Positions 35,066-42,915 of a stretch of DNA of 64,000 nucleotides are shown one piece after another (within the stretch, counting starts at the first letter, position 1; every line of letters starts with the position of its first letter). The notes under the pieces were generated by a model. It saw only the letters and a list, made by a program, of their open reading frames with translations, searched no databases and was not told the origin of the DNA. Position numbers and translations under genes: made by a program. Source of the stretch: Mesorhizobium_L sp035547755 (GTDB lineage Bacteria; Pseudomonadota; Alphaproteobacteria; Rhizobiales; Rhizobiaceae); the NCBI GenBank assembly GCA_035547755.1, contig DASZUG010000061.1:1-64000 (forward strand), given 5' to 3'.

Positions 35066-35135
35066 CGGATACGCGATGCGCCGGGGAGGATCGCGGCGCG
35101 TCACGGTAACGGCAGAAGATCCAGGAGGAACGACC

Positions 35136-36131
35136 ATGAAACTGTCGAGAATGATGCTGGCGGGCGCCGCCGCGCTGGCGCTGACATGCGGCGCCGCGAC
35201 CGCCAACGCGGCCGATGCCCCCGGCAAGGGCGTCACCATCTACATGCAGATGGGCGGCAATCCCGGCGACGGCGCGACCCTTGCCCGCCAGAACGGCGCG
35301 AAAGCAGCCGCGACCGCTCTCGGCGTCGACAAGCTGAACGCACAGTTCTCCGCCTGGGCGCCGGAGACGATGCTGACCCAGTTCAAGCAGGCGCTCGCCG
35401 CGCATCCGTCCTGCATCGTCATTATGGGGCATCCCGGCGCGGACGCCTTCGCCGATCTCGTCAAGCAGGCGGTCGATCAGGGGATCGTCGTGACCGACGG
35501 CAACTCGCCGCTCACCTCGCTTCAGAAGGAATACGGGCCGCAGGGCTTCGGCTATGCCGGCGTCAATCTCTATGAAGGCGGTGCGCTGGTCGCCAAGCAG
35601 ATGATCGAGAAAGGCCATTTGAAGGCCGGCGACGAGGCGATGGTCTATGGCGTCTTCAGCCAGGCCGAGCGCGGCCTCTCCGAAAAAGGCTTGGCCGACA
35701 CGCTTGAAAAGGCGGGCCTGAAGGTGGACCGCCTGGAGATCACGCAGGAGATCAATTCCGATCCGTCGCTCGGCGTGCCGGTGCTTGCCGCCTACGTCCA
35801 GAGCCATCCGAAGCTGAAGGCGATCGGCACGCAGCATGGCGGCGTGACGGGCGTACTTGAACAGGTCCTCAAGAAGGCCGGCAAGAAGCCAGGCGACATC
35901 ATCGTCGGCGGTATCGATCTGGCGCCGGCGACGATCGATGGGCTGGAATCGGGCTATGTCTCGGTGACGCTCGACCAGTTGCTCTACATGCAGGGCTTCA
36001 TGCCCGTCCTGCAATGCGTACTCTCGGCAAAATACAAGATGCCCGGCCTCGACCTGAATACGGGCGCCGGCGTCATCACACCGGACACGATCAAAGCGCT
36101 GGTCCCGCTGATCAACGAAGGCATCCGCTGA
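35136..36131 (+). CDS. Sugar-type ABC transporter substrate-binding protein
   Basis: A 331-residue periplasmic protein of the LacI-like binding fold, with a Sec signal peptide ending near ATANAADAP. Core motifs include NPGDGATLARQNGAKAAATA, IMGHPGADAFADLVKQAVDQ and VTDGNSP. The ATG at 35136 has an AGGAGGA site. A GC-rich hairpin without a T-run follows 17 bases after the stop codon. Confidence 0.9.
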   Translation: MKLSRMMLAGAAALALTCGAATANAADAPGKGVTIYMQMGGNPGDGATLARQNGAKAAATALGVDKLNAQFSAWAPETMLTQFKQALAAHPSCIVIMGHPGADAFADLVKQAVDQGIVVTDGNSPLTSLQKEYGPQGFGYAGVNLYEGGALVAKQMIEKGHLKAGDEAMVYGVFSQAERGLSEKGLADTLEKAGLKVDRLEITQEINSDPSLGVPVLAAYVQSHPKLKAIGTQHGGVTGVLEQVLKKAGKKPGDIIVGGIDLAPATIDGLESGYVSVTLDQLLYMQGFMPVLQCVLSAKYKMPGLDLNTGAGVITPDTIKALVPLINEGIR

Positions 36132-36148
36132 GCGGACTCTGACTATCA

Positions 36149-36170
36149 GCCGGCGCGCTCGCGCGCCGGC
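36149..36170 (+). terminator. GC-rich hairpin after the sugar-importer operon
   Basis: GCCGGCGCGC and GCGCGCCGGC form a perfect 10-base-pair stem separated by two bases. No T-run follows, so it may act as an mRNA 3' stabiliser rather than a true intrinsic terminator. Confidence 0.45.
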
Positions 36171-36216
36171 GCCATCGTTGTCAGAAGCTCTGAGATTTGG
36201 CCGTTCGCTGCTTCAA

Positions 36217-36345
36217 TGCGTCCTTCGAGGCCCGCTTCGCGGGCGCCTCAGGATGAGGAAGGTCGGTGCCAATGACTCTCATCGAAGGTCAGCACAGATG
36301 GTCCTCATCCTGAGGCGCAAGCGAAGCGAGCCTCGAAGGACGCAC
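36217..36345. repeat. CCTCATCCTGAGG-type palindromic element, copy 3
   Basis: Outer arms TGCGTCCTTCGAGGC and GCCTCGAAGGACGCA, inner arms CGCCTCAGGATGAGG and CCTCATCCTGAGGCG, with a loop longer than in the other copies. It sits between the convergent sugar-importer operon and the isochorismatase-like gene. Confidence 0.75.
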
Positions 36346-36379
36346 CAAAGTATGAGCCGAACTTCACGACCAAATGGCC

Positions 36380-37060
36380 TCAAAGCGAGCGGTAGATCTC
36401 CGAGGCGTCCTCATAGCCATAGCGGATCGGGACCGGTGAATTGGGTATCCAGCCCTCCGCCGTTCCACCCTGCATCAGGGAACAGGCGGCGTCGGTGGAG
36501 ACCACCGCTCCGCCATAGAGCCGGTTGGCGAGATTGAGGATGCCGATCTCGTGCATCGCGGCCGAACCGCTGCCGCATGCGTCCTTCACCAGCGCCACCC
36601 GGAAGCCGAGCTTCAACGCCGCCTTAACGGAAGCATCGATGCATGCCTCCGTCCAGACGCCAGCGATGAAAAGCCAGTCGATATTCGCGGCCTTGATTTC
36701 GCCGCCCAACCCGGCGCCGAAGGCGCTCGCCTCCGACTTGATGACCAGCCTCTCCTCGCCAAGCGGCGCGACTTCGGGGCAGATCGCCGTCAGCGGATCG
36801 TCCTTGTCGCTGAAAGCCGAACGACCATCCGGCAGCTTCGGATGGTGCGTCAGCGTGGTCGCGGCGCCCGTATCGACGACATAGGCGAAATGATAGATCG
36901 CAACGCCGCTTTCGCGCGCCGCTCGTTGCAGCCGCATCACATTGGCGATGACCCGGTCATATTCGACCGCCAGAAGCCGCTGGTCCTGCCGGTGCTCTTC
37001 CTGCAGATCGATGCAGAGAAGGGCCGATTTCGAACGGCCCAGCGCAAATGCCTGCCTCAT
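36380..37060 (-). CDS. Isochorismatase-family cysteine hydrolase
   Basis: A 226-residue hydrolase with the family triad visible as D18 (CIDLQ), K108 (LVIKSEASAF) and C140 (VWTEACIDAS). Relatives include N-carbamoylsarcosine amidase, nicotinamidase and biuret hydrolase. The dimethylglycine-dehydrogenase-like and MttB-like genes upstream on the same strand make an N-methyl-amine substrate conceivable, but this is a guess. A VapBC pair lies between it and them. Confidence 0.87.
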   Translation of the reverse strand: MRQAFALGRSKSALLCIDLQEEHRQDQRLLAVEYDRVIANVMRLQRAARESGVAIYHFAYVVDTGAATTLTHHPKLPDGRSAFSDKDDPLTAICPEVAPLGEERLVIKSEASAFGAGLGGEIKAANIDWLFIAGVWTEACIDASVKAALKLGFRVALVKDACGSGSAAMHEIGILNLANRLYGGAVVSTDAACSLMQGGTAEGWIPNSPVPIRYGYEDASEIYRSL

Positions 37061-37112
37061 GAAAAGACACCCCCCTGAGCAAAGCTTCGCGACACGAGAA
37101 GCAAAACCTCAT

Positions 37113-37508
37113 TCACAAGCCGGCAAGATCGGTTTTGGCGAAGTCGTTGCCCTTGTAGAGCAAAGGAACGCCGGCCTGCTTCGCATAAGCGTAGGAAAAA
37201 CAATCGCCGAAATTGAGCTTGGCGGGATGGCCACTTTCCTTTCCATATTGAGCGGCAGCATTCATCACGTGCTCGAACATTGCAGGCTCGGCGGATACCA
37301 CCCGGATATGGAGATGTCTCAACAGATCAGACACGATTCGCGCCGCAACGGAGATATCCTTGCGAACCCTCCCAAATGCCAATGAAGCCTCCACTTTGGT
37401 GACAATCGACGTAAACGGATCGGAAGCGTCGGCCAGCTTTTTCAATAACTTAGGTGCGTCCGGTTCCTCCAGAAGAATGGCGAGGATTGCGGAACTGTCG
37501 ACATACAT
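37113..37508 (-). CDS. vapC: VapC-type PIN-domain toxin
   Basis: A 131-residue PIN-domain ribonuclease. The acidic metal-binding residues are visible as D4 (MYVDSSAIL), E40 (TKVEASLAF), D102 (FGDCFSYAYAK) and D122 (GNDFAK). The ATG at 37508 starts five bases after the antitoxin stop; a TTG upstream (37526) is possible but would overlap the antitoxin. It is followed, 52 bases on, by the isochorismatase-like gene. Confidence 0.93.
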   Translation of the reverse strand: MYVDSSAILAILLEEPDAPKLLKKLADASDPFTSIVTKVEASLAFGRVRKDISVAARIVSDLLRHLHIRVVSAEPAMFEHVMNAAAQYGKESGHPAKLNFGDCFSYAYAKQAGVPLLYKGNDFAKTDLAGL

Positions 37509-37513
37509 GCGCT

Positions 37514-37756
37514 TCAATCGTCCCAATTGTCGTCTATGAACTTCATCGCTTCCTCGAAACTGCCTTCCGTGCGATACGGTCGCACCTGCGCCAGGATGGG
37601 CTCGATCCTGCGTCGAAGTTCTTCGACGCTCTTCCGGTCGCTCTTCTCGGCGCCCTTGACCGCAAGCTTGATCGCTTCCGTGATGCCGACGCCGCGACGC
37701 CGCGCGAACTCGCGCAGCATGCGGTCAGCCTCCTTGTCCTGAACATGGATCGCCAT
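37514..37756 (-). CDS. vapB: VapB-type antitoxin
   Basis: An 80-residue protein with an N-terminal DNA-binding part (ADRMLREFARRRGVGITEAIKLAVKG) and an acidic C-terminus ending in MKFIDDNWDD that would block the VapC active site. The pattern is typical of the Rv0623-like VapB group. The ATG at 37756 has an AAAGGAG site. A strong inverted repeat begins 10 bases upstream and overlaps that site. Confidence 0.9.
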   Translation of the reverse strand: MAIHVQDKEADRMLREFARRRGVGITEAIKLAVKGAEKSDRKSVEELRRRIEPILAQVRPYRTEGSFEEAMKFIDDNWDD

Positions 37757-37765
37757 CACAAGCTC

Positions 37766-37798
37766 CTTTGTACATGAATCAAGATAGCGTGTACAAAG
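37766..37798 (-). promoter_or_regulatory. VapB operator palindrome
   Basis: CTTTGTACA (37766-37774) and TGTACAAAG (37790-37798) are perfect 9-base inverted arms with a 15-base spacer, lying just upstream of vapB and overlapping its ribosome site. The spacing places the two arms about two helical turns apart, as expected for a dimer-of-dimers antitoxin complex. Confidence 0.7.
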
Positions 37799-37819
37799 AA
37801 CGGTTTCAACGTCGGCCCA

Positions 37820-40246
37820 TTATCCTCGCATCCGTTCATAATTCGCGTCGAACAGGGGCGCGGCTTGAATGCGCGCCTTGTGCCGTTTGCCCAGAAGCTC
37901 AATCTCGAAGCCGTCCGTCTCGTCGGCGATTTCCTTCGGCACATAGCCAACGGCGACCGATTTCCCGGAATTATGCGCATAGCCGCCCGACGTCACCCAG
38001 CCCTTGACCTCACCGCCGAACCAGATCGCCTCGTCGCCGATGACATCGGCGTCGTCCGCATCCATGACGAAGGCGCGGAGCCGAAGCTTGCCGCCGTTCT
38101 TCTTTTCCGTGATGGCCGCCCCCTTGCCGATGAAATCCGCTTTCTTGTCATAGGCGACGAAGCGGTCGAGACCGGCTTCCAGCGGGCCGTAGATCGGCCG
38201 GTATTCGCGCGCCCAGGAGCCGTAATTCTTTTCCAGCCTGAGCGCGTTGAGAGCGCGGCTGCCGAAGAGGCCGAGGCCGAACTCCTCGCCGGCTTCGACC
38301 AGCATATTGAACACCGCGCGCTGATATTCCGGCTCGATCCACAGTTCGTAGCCGAGATCGCCCGTATAGGAGACGCGGCCGACGAGGCAGGGCGCCATGC
38401 CGACATGCATGCGGCGGATCGCCATGAACGGAAAAGCCGCATTCGACACGTCCGCGCCCGTCACCTTCTCCAGAAGCCTGCGCGCGTTCGGCCCGGCGAT
38501 CGCAAGGCCGGTCAGCCCCAGGCCGCGCGCCCTAACCCGCACGCTGCCGTCCTCAGGCAGATGCCGTTCGAACCAGCGCATATGATAATCCTCGGCGATG
38601 CCGGAGCCGAAGATCATCCATTTTCCCTGCCCGAGATTCGCCAGCGTGAAATCGCCGATCAGCCTTCCGTCGTCCTTCAGCATCGGCGCGAGCGTCATGC
38701 GCCCTTCCTTCGGCAGCTTGCAGGCGAGCAGCCGGTCGAGCCAGACTTCCGCCCCCTGGCCTTCCACCTCGTATTTTGCGAAGGAGGTCGTCTCCGACAG
38801 CCCGACGCGCTCGCGCACCGCCCTCACCTCCTCCGCGACATGCGCGAAATCCGTCGAGCGCCGCCAGGAGAATTCGTCCTTCACGCCCTCGGGCGCATAC
38901 CAGAGCGGCACTTCCAGCCCGTAGGCGACGCCGAACTGCGCGCCCTTCGCGGCAAGCAGGTCGTAGATCGGCGAGGTCTTCAGCGGCCGTCCCGCCGGAA
39001 GCTCCTCGTTCGGAAACCGGATGGAGAAACGGCGCGAATAGTTCTCGCGCACCTTGGCATTGGTATAGGCCATCGACGCCCAGTCGCCGTAACGCGCCAC
39101 GTCCATCGCCCAGATGTCGAAACCCGGATCGCCCTCGATCATCCAGTTCGACAACGCCAGCCCGACACCGCCGCCCTGCGAAAAGCCGGCCATGACGCCG
39201 CAGGCCGACCAGAAGCCTTTAAGGCCGCGGATTGGGCCGACGAGCGGATTGCCGTCTGGCGCGAAAGTGAAGGGGCCGTTGATGATCTGCTTGATCCCCG
39301 TCTTCTGGAAAGCCGGGAAATGCTGGAAGCCGACCTCCAGCGACGGCGCGATGCGGTCGATATCCGGCTCCAGCAACTCATGGCCGAAATCCCATGGCGT
39401 CGTCTTTTCCGACCACGGCTTGCCGGCCTTCTCATAGGTGCCCATCAGCATGCCGCCGCGCTCCTGGCGCAGATAAAGCTCGCCGTCGAAATCGACCGCA
39501 TGGATGATTTCGCTGCCGGTCGCATTGTTCCATGCTGCGACCTCCGGCATGTCCTCGGTGATGAGGTACATGTGCTCCATGGCGAGCACCGGCAGCTCCA
39601 GCCCGACCATGCGGCCGACCTCGCGCGCCCAAAGGCCGCCGGCATTGACGACATGCTCGGCGACGATCTCGCCCTTATTGGTGATGACGCGCCAATGGCC
39701 GTCCTCGCGCTGGACGAGGTCCTCGATTTTGGTGTGGCGATAAATCTCCGCGCCAAGCTTCTGCGCCGCCTTGGCATAGGCATAGGTGACGCCGGACGGG
39801 TCGAGATGGCCGTCCTCCGAATTCCTCACAGCCCCGACGAATTGCTTGGGATCGAGAAGCGGCATCAGTTCCGCCGCTTCCTGGGCCGAAATCTCTTCCA
39901 GGTCGAGGCCAAGATAACGGCCCTTGGCGACGACGCCCCTCAGCCAGTCCATGCGCGCTTCGGTGGCGGCAAGCAGAACGCCGCCGGTGACATGAACGCC
40001 GGTCGACTGGCCGGAAAGCTCTTCGATCTCCTTGTAGAGTTCGATCGTGTATTTCTGCAGCTTGGCGACATTCGGATCGCCATTGATGGTGTGCATGCCG
40101 CCCGCCGCGTGCCATGTCGAACCGGAGGTCAGTTCGTCCCGCTCGATCAGCACCACATCCGTCCAGCCATGACGGGCGAGATGGAACAGGACCGAGCAGC
40201 CGACAACGCCGCCACCGATGACTGCGACACGTGTATGGGATTTCAT
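37820..40246 (-). CDS. Dimethylglycine dehydrogenase/sarcosine dehydrogenase-like flavoprotein (FAD + GcvT domains)
   Basis: An 808-residue protein with an N-terminal FAD-binding DAO domain (GGGVVG near residues 11-16, STWHAAGG near 44-51), a linking FAO_M-like part and a C-terminal folate-binding GcvT/GcvT_C pair (from about residue 430; YTGDLGYELWI is GcvT-typical). It should oxidatively remove a methyl group from dimethylglycine, sarcosine or a relative and hand the one-carbon unit to tetrahydrofolate. The MttB-like gene lies upstream on the same strand, with a repeat between. Confidence 0.9.
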   Translation of the reverse strand: MKSHTRVAVIGGGVVGCSVLFHLARHGWTDVVLIERDELTSGSTWHAAGGMHTINGDPNVAKLQKYTIELYKEIEELSGQSTGVHVTGGVLLAATEARMDWLRGVVAKGRYLGLDLEEISAQEAAELMPLLDPKQFVGAVRNSEDGHLDPSGVTYAYAKAAQKLGAEIYRHTKIEDLVQREDGHWRVITNKGEIVAEHVVNAGGLWAREVGRMVGLELPVLAMEHMYLITEDMPEVAAWNNATGSEIIHAVDFDGELYLRQERGGMLMGTYEKAGKPWSEKTTPWDFGHELLEPDIDRIAPSLEVGFQHFPAFQKTGIKQIINGPFTFAPDGNPLVGPIRGLKGFWSACGVMAGFSQGGGVGLALSNWMIEGDPGFDIWAMDVARYGDWASMAYTNAKVRENYSRRFSIRFPNEELPAGRPLKTSPIYDLLAAKGAQFGVAYGLEVPLWYAPEGVKDEFSWRRSTDFAHVAEEVRAVRERVGLSETTSFAKYEVEGQGAEVWLDRLLACKLPKEGRMTLAPMLKDDGRLIGDFTLANLGQGKWMIFGSGIAEDYHMRWFERHLPEDGSVRVRARGLGLTGLAIAGPNARRLLEKVTGADVSNAAFPFMAIRRMHVGMAPCLVGRVSYTGDLGYELWIEPEYQRAVFNMLVEAGEEFGLGLFGSRALNALRLEKNYGSWAREYRPIYGPLEAGLDRFVAYDKKADFIGKGAAITEKKNGGKLRLRAFVMDADDADVIGDEAIWFGGEVKGWVTSGGYAHNSGKSVAVGYVPKEIADETDGFEIELLGKRHKARIQAAPLFDANYERMRG

Positions 40247-40339
40247 GATTTGTCTCTGGTTTCAGGATGTTGGAAAGGTTTGTGGAATCGGAATGGAAGC
40301 ATCAACGAGTCTGCCCGGCCTGGGATCCTTCGCCGCTCA

Positions 40340-40464
40340 GGCATGGGTCCTCGGGTCGAGCCCGAGGATGACGACGGCACTGATGCTCCCGCAAATCTCC
40401 AATCTCGACAATTGGCATGAGCCTTCCTGCATTCGCCCTCGGGCTTGACCCGAGGACCCATGCC
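40340..40464. repeat. Inverted repeat pair between the MttB-like and dehydrogenase genes
   Basis: A 28-base arm at 40340-40367 (starting GGCATGGGTCCTCGGGTC) is complemented at 27 of 28 positions by 40437-40464. The arms are separated by about 70 bases. It would form a long stem in the mttB-dehydrogenase transcript. The wording resembles another common alphaproteobacterial repeat. Confidence 0.7.
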
Positions 40465-40499
40465 GGAGCGTCGCCATGCCATCCGCGCTTCAGGATTGT

Positions 40500-42038
40500 T
40501 CACGGCTCGCCTCCGCCGATCTCCTCCTTGCGCTTCGCCACATAGGCTTCGAGCGCCTCGCGCCGCGCCGGGTCCATCGCCGGCTGCTGGTACTCCTCCA
40601 GCGCCTTCTTCCAAAGACGCGTCGCGCGCCCGGTCGCGTCGAGGCCGCCGGCTTCCTGCCACGCTTCGTAATTCTGCCAATTGGAAAGCATCGGCTGGTA
40701 GAAAGCCGTCGAATAGCGCTCCAGCGTATGCGGTTCGCCGAAGAAATGTCCGCCGGTCGGCACCGCGCCCAAAGCGTCGAGCGCCAATTCGCCCTCGTTC
40801 ACCTCAATGGGTTTGAGGAATTCCATCATGTGCTGGATCATCTCGACATCGATGATGAACTTTTCGAAGCTTGCGGTCAGCCCGCCCTCCTGCCAACCGG
40901 CGGCATGATAGACGAGATTGCCATGCCCGAGCACCGCGCCCCACAGCGCCATCATTGTCTCGTATGCCCCTTGCGCATCCGCCGCATTGGAGGCCGAGCC
41001 GGGCGTGGTGCGGTAAGGCAGATGATAGCGCCGCGCGAGCTGCCCAGAAGCGATATTGGCCTTCGTGTTCTCCGGCGTGCCGAAGGCCGGCGCTCCCGAT
41101 TTCATGTCCACATTGGAGGTGAAGGCGCCATAGCTGACAGGCGCGCCCGGCCGCACGAGTTGAGTCAGCACCACGCCGAACAAGGCCTCGGCATTCTGCT
41201 GCGCCAGCGCGCCCGCAAGCGTCACAGGGCTCATCGCACCCATCAGCGTGAACGGCGTGACGCAGGAAGATTGGCCAAATTCGGCCATCGTCATCAGGCC
41301 TTCCGCCATCTGCTCGTCGAAGCGGCGCGGCGAGTTGACGGAGATGATGGTGGTGACGCCGGGGTCCCTCGCCATTTCCTCCAGTGTCAGGCCGCGCGCG
41401 ATCGCCATCATGGAGATGCCGTCGAGCGCCCTGCCCCTTCCGATCGCCGTGCAGTGGAAGCTCTTGTCGGTCAGTGTCAGATTGGCGAAATAGGTATCGA
41501 GATGGCGTGAATTCGCCGGCAGTTCGATCGGCGCACAGACCTGGTTGCCGAGCATATGGATGCAGTTGAAATGTTGCGCCAGTCGCACAAGATCCTGATA
41601 GTCCTCATAATTTCCTGACCGCCGCCCGCGCTCCATATCATGGACATTGGGCGGTCCAGCGACCAGGGTGAAATTGATATTGTTGCCGCCGAGAACGATT
41701 TTGCGCTCGGGATTGCGCGGCGTCAGCCTATAGAGCGAAGGCGCTGTCTTCAGCGCTTCGGCGACAAGCCCGCGGTCGAGCCTGACATTCTGGCTCGCAC
41801 AATCGACGGTCGCGCCGGCTTTCTCGAAAAGCGCGAGCGCGCGCGGGCTCATCACCTCGATGCCGAAATTTTCCAATATGTGCATCGAGGCCTCGTGGAT
41901 GGCCTCGATCTGATCCTCACTGAGAATGGCCATGGGCGGCCAGGGATTGCGGACAGGCCGGAGCGGCAATTGCGGAATGCCGCCTCCTGCTCTCGAATGC
42001 ACGCGGTGCGCACTCCGTCTCTTCCGTTCGATGGACAT
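40500..42038 (-). CDS. Trimethylamine methyltransferase-family protein (MttB-like, non-pyrrolysine)
   Basis: A 512-residue MttB-superfamily protein. The opening AGGGIPQLPLRPVRNPWPP and LSEDQIEAIHEASMHILENF is family-typical. There is no in-frame amber codon, so it is not the pyrrolysine form; relatives of this type demethylate glycine betaine or other quaternary amines to a corrinoid protein. No corrinoid-protein gene is in the window. The ATG at 42038 is chosen; an upstream ATG (42131) would add 31 residues but lacks a ribosome site. With the downstream dehydrogenase it suggests quaternary-amine catabolism. Confidence 0.88.
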   Translation of the reverse strand: MSIERKRRSAHRVHSRAGGGIPQLPLRPVRNPWPPMAILSEDQIEAIHEASMHILENFGIEVMSPRALALFEKAGATVDCASQNVRLDRGLVAEALKTAPSLYRLTPRNPERKIVLGGNNINFTLVAGPPNVHDMERGRRSGNYEDYQDLVRLAQHFNCIHMLGNQVCAPIELPANSRHLDTYFANLTLTDKSFHCTAIGRGRALDGISMMAIARGLTLEEMARDPGVTTIISVNSPRRFDEQMAEGLMTMAEFGQSSCVTPFTLMGAMSPVTLAGALAQQNAEALFGVVLTQLVRPGAPVSYGAFTSNVDMKSGAPAFGTPENTKANIASGQLARRYHLPYRTTPGSASNAADAQGAYETMMALWGAVLGHGNLVYHAAGWQEGGLTASFEKFIIDVEMIQHMMEFLKPIEVNEGELALDALGAVPTGGHFFGEPHTLERYSTAFYQPMLSNWQNYEAWQEAGGLDATGRATRLWKKALEEYQQPAMDPARREALEAYVAKRKEEIGGGEP

Positions 42039-42253
42039 GGCCGCATGAATAGACCTCGGAAAGAGCGCGGCTGTCAGGATAGCGGCATAGGCGGACGAGA
42101 TTTTAGCCAAGGCGGCATGCTGCAACGGCATATATCAAAATAGCGACTTTTCTCGACGTTTTTTCGGCATTCCAGATGGGACGTTGCACGCGCCATAAAG
42201 GTGAACAAGGCGGGAAAGACTCCCTTTATCTTTTCACCCTATGGCATCACAGA

Positions 42254-42847
42254 ATGTGTGCGTTGCGTTTTAGTCGAATTGTAATGGTTGCTGTCCTGCT
42301 CGCGCTTTCGGCCTGCGCGACGGCGCCGCGCCACATCAACAATGTCTGCGCCGTCTTCGACCAGCGTGATGGCTGGTTCAACAATTGGCAGCGCGCGGCG
42401 TACCGCGCTTCCGGCAAATACGGCATACCCGTTCCCGTCCTGATGGCGACGATCCGCAAGGAATCCGGCTTCAAGGCCTATGCCCGACCGCCGCGCAAAT
42501 ACCTGCTCGGCTTCATTCCCTGGGGTCATGTCTCGAGCGCTCACGGCTTTTCCCAAGCGCTCGACGGAACGTGGGATCAGTATAAACGCGACAGCAGCAA
42601 CACTTTCGCCAGCCGGTCGAGCTTTGCCGACGCGATCGATTTCGTCGGCTGGTATCATGCCAAGAGCGCGGCGCTCCTCAACATTCCGCGGAACGACACC
42701 TACCATCTCTACCTAGCCTATTATGTCGGCTGGAACGCGTATCAGCGCGGCTCCTGGCGCGGCAATGCCAGCCTGCAACGCTACGCGAAGGCAACCGCCG
42801 ACATGGCCGCGAACTACGCCGTCCAGATGCGCAGCTGCGGTCCCTGA
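42254..42847 (+). CDS. Lytic-transglycosylase-like lipoprotein
   Basis: A 197-residue protein with a lipoprotein signal peptide (lipobox LSAC, lipidated C21) and a soluble-lytic-transglycosylase-like fold: LMATIRKESGFKAYARPP places a catalytic glutamate at E70, and SAHGFSQALDGTWDQYK is SLT-like. It would trim peptidoglycan from the periplasmic side. ATG at 42254 is used; longer readings begin before any signal peptide. It is divergent from the MttB-like gene and convergent with the large ABC ATPase. Confidence 0.85.
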   Translation: MCALRFSRIVMVAVLLALSACATAPRHINNVCAVFDQRDGWFNNWQRAAYRASGKYGIPVPVLMATIRKESGFKAYARPPRKYLLGFIPWGHVSSAHGFSQALDGTWDQYKRDSSNTFASRSSFADAIDFVGWYHAKSAALLNIPRNDTYHLYLAYYVGWNAYQRGSWRGNASLQRYAKATADMAANYAVQMRSCGP

Positions 42848-42915
42848 GGCAAAAGTTCTTCGCCGCACCCCGTCGTTGCGTCCTTCGAGGCAGCAACCGC
42901 CAGTGACGGTAGTAC

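Noticed and set aside
37865..40420. An open frame of 851 codons on the plus strand, antisense to the dimethylglycine-dehydrogenase-like gene
   Set aside because: Its translation is rich in Arg, His, Asp and Ala with no recognisable domain, and the opposite strand encodes a clear two-domain enzyme. It is a GC-rich shadow frame.
42039..42131. N-terminal extension of the MttB-like protein, which looks slightly like a signal peptide
   Set aside because: No ribosome site at its ATG, and MttB proteins are cytoplasmic; the family homology starts after the ATG at 42038.
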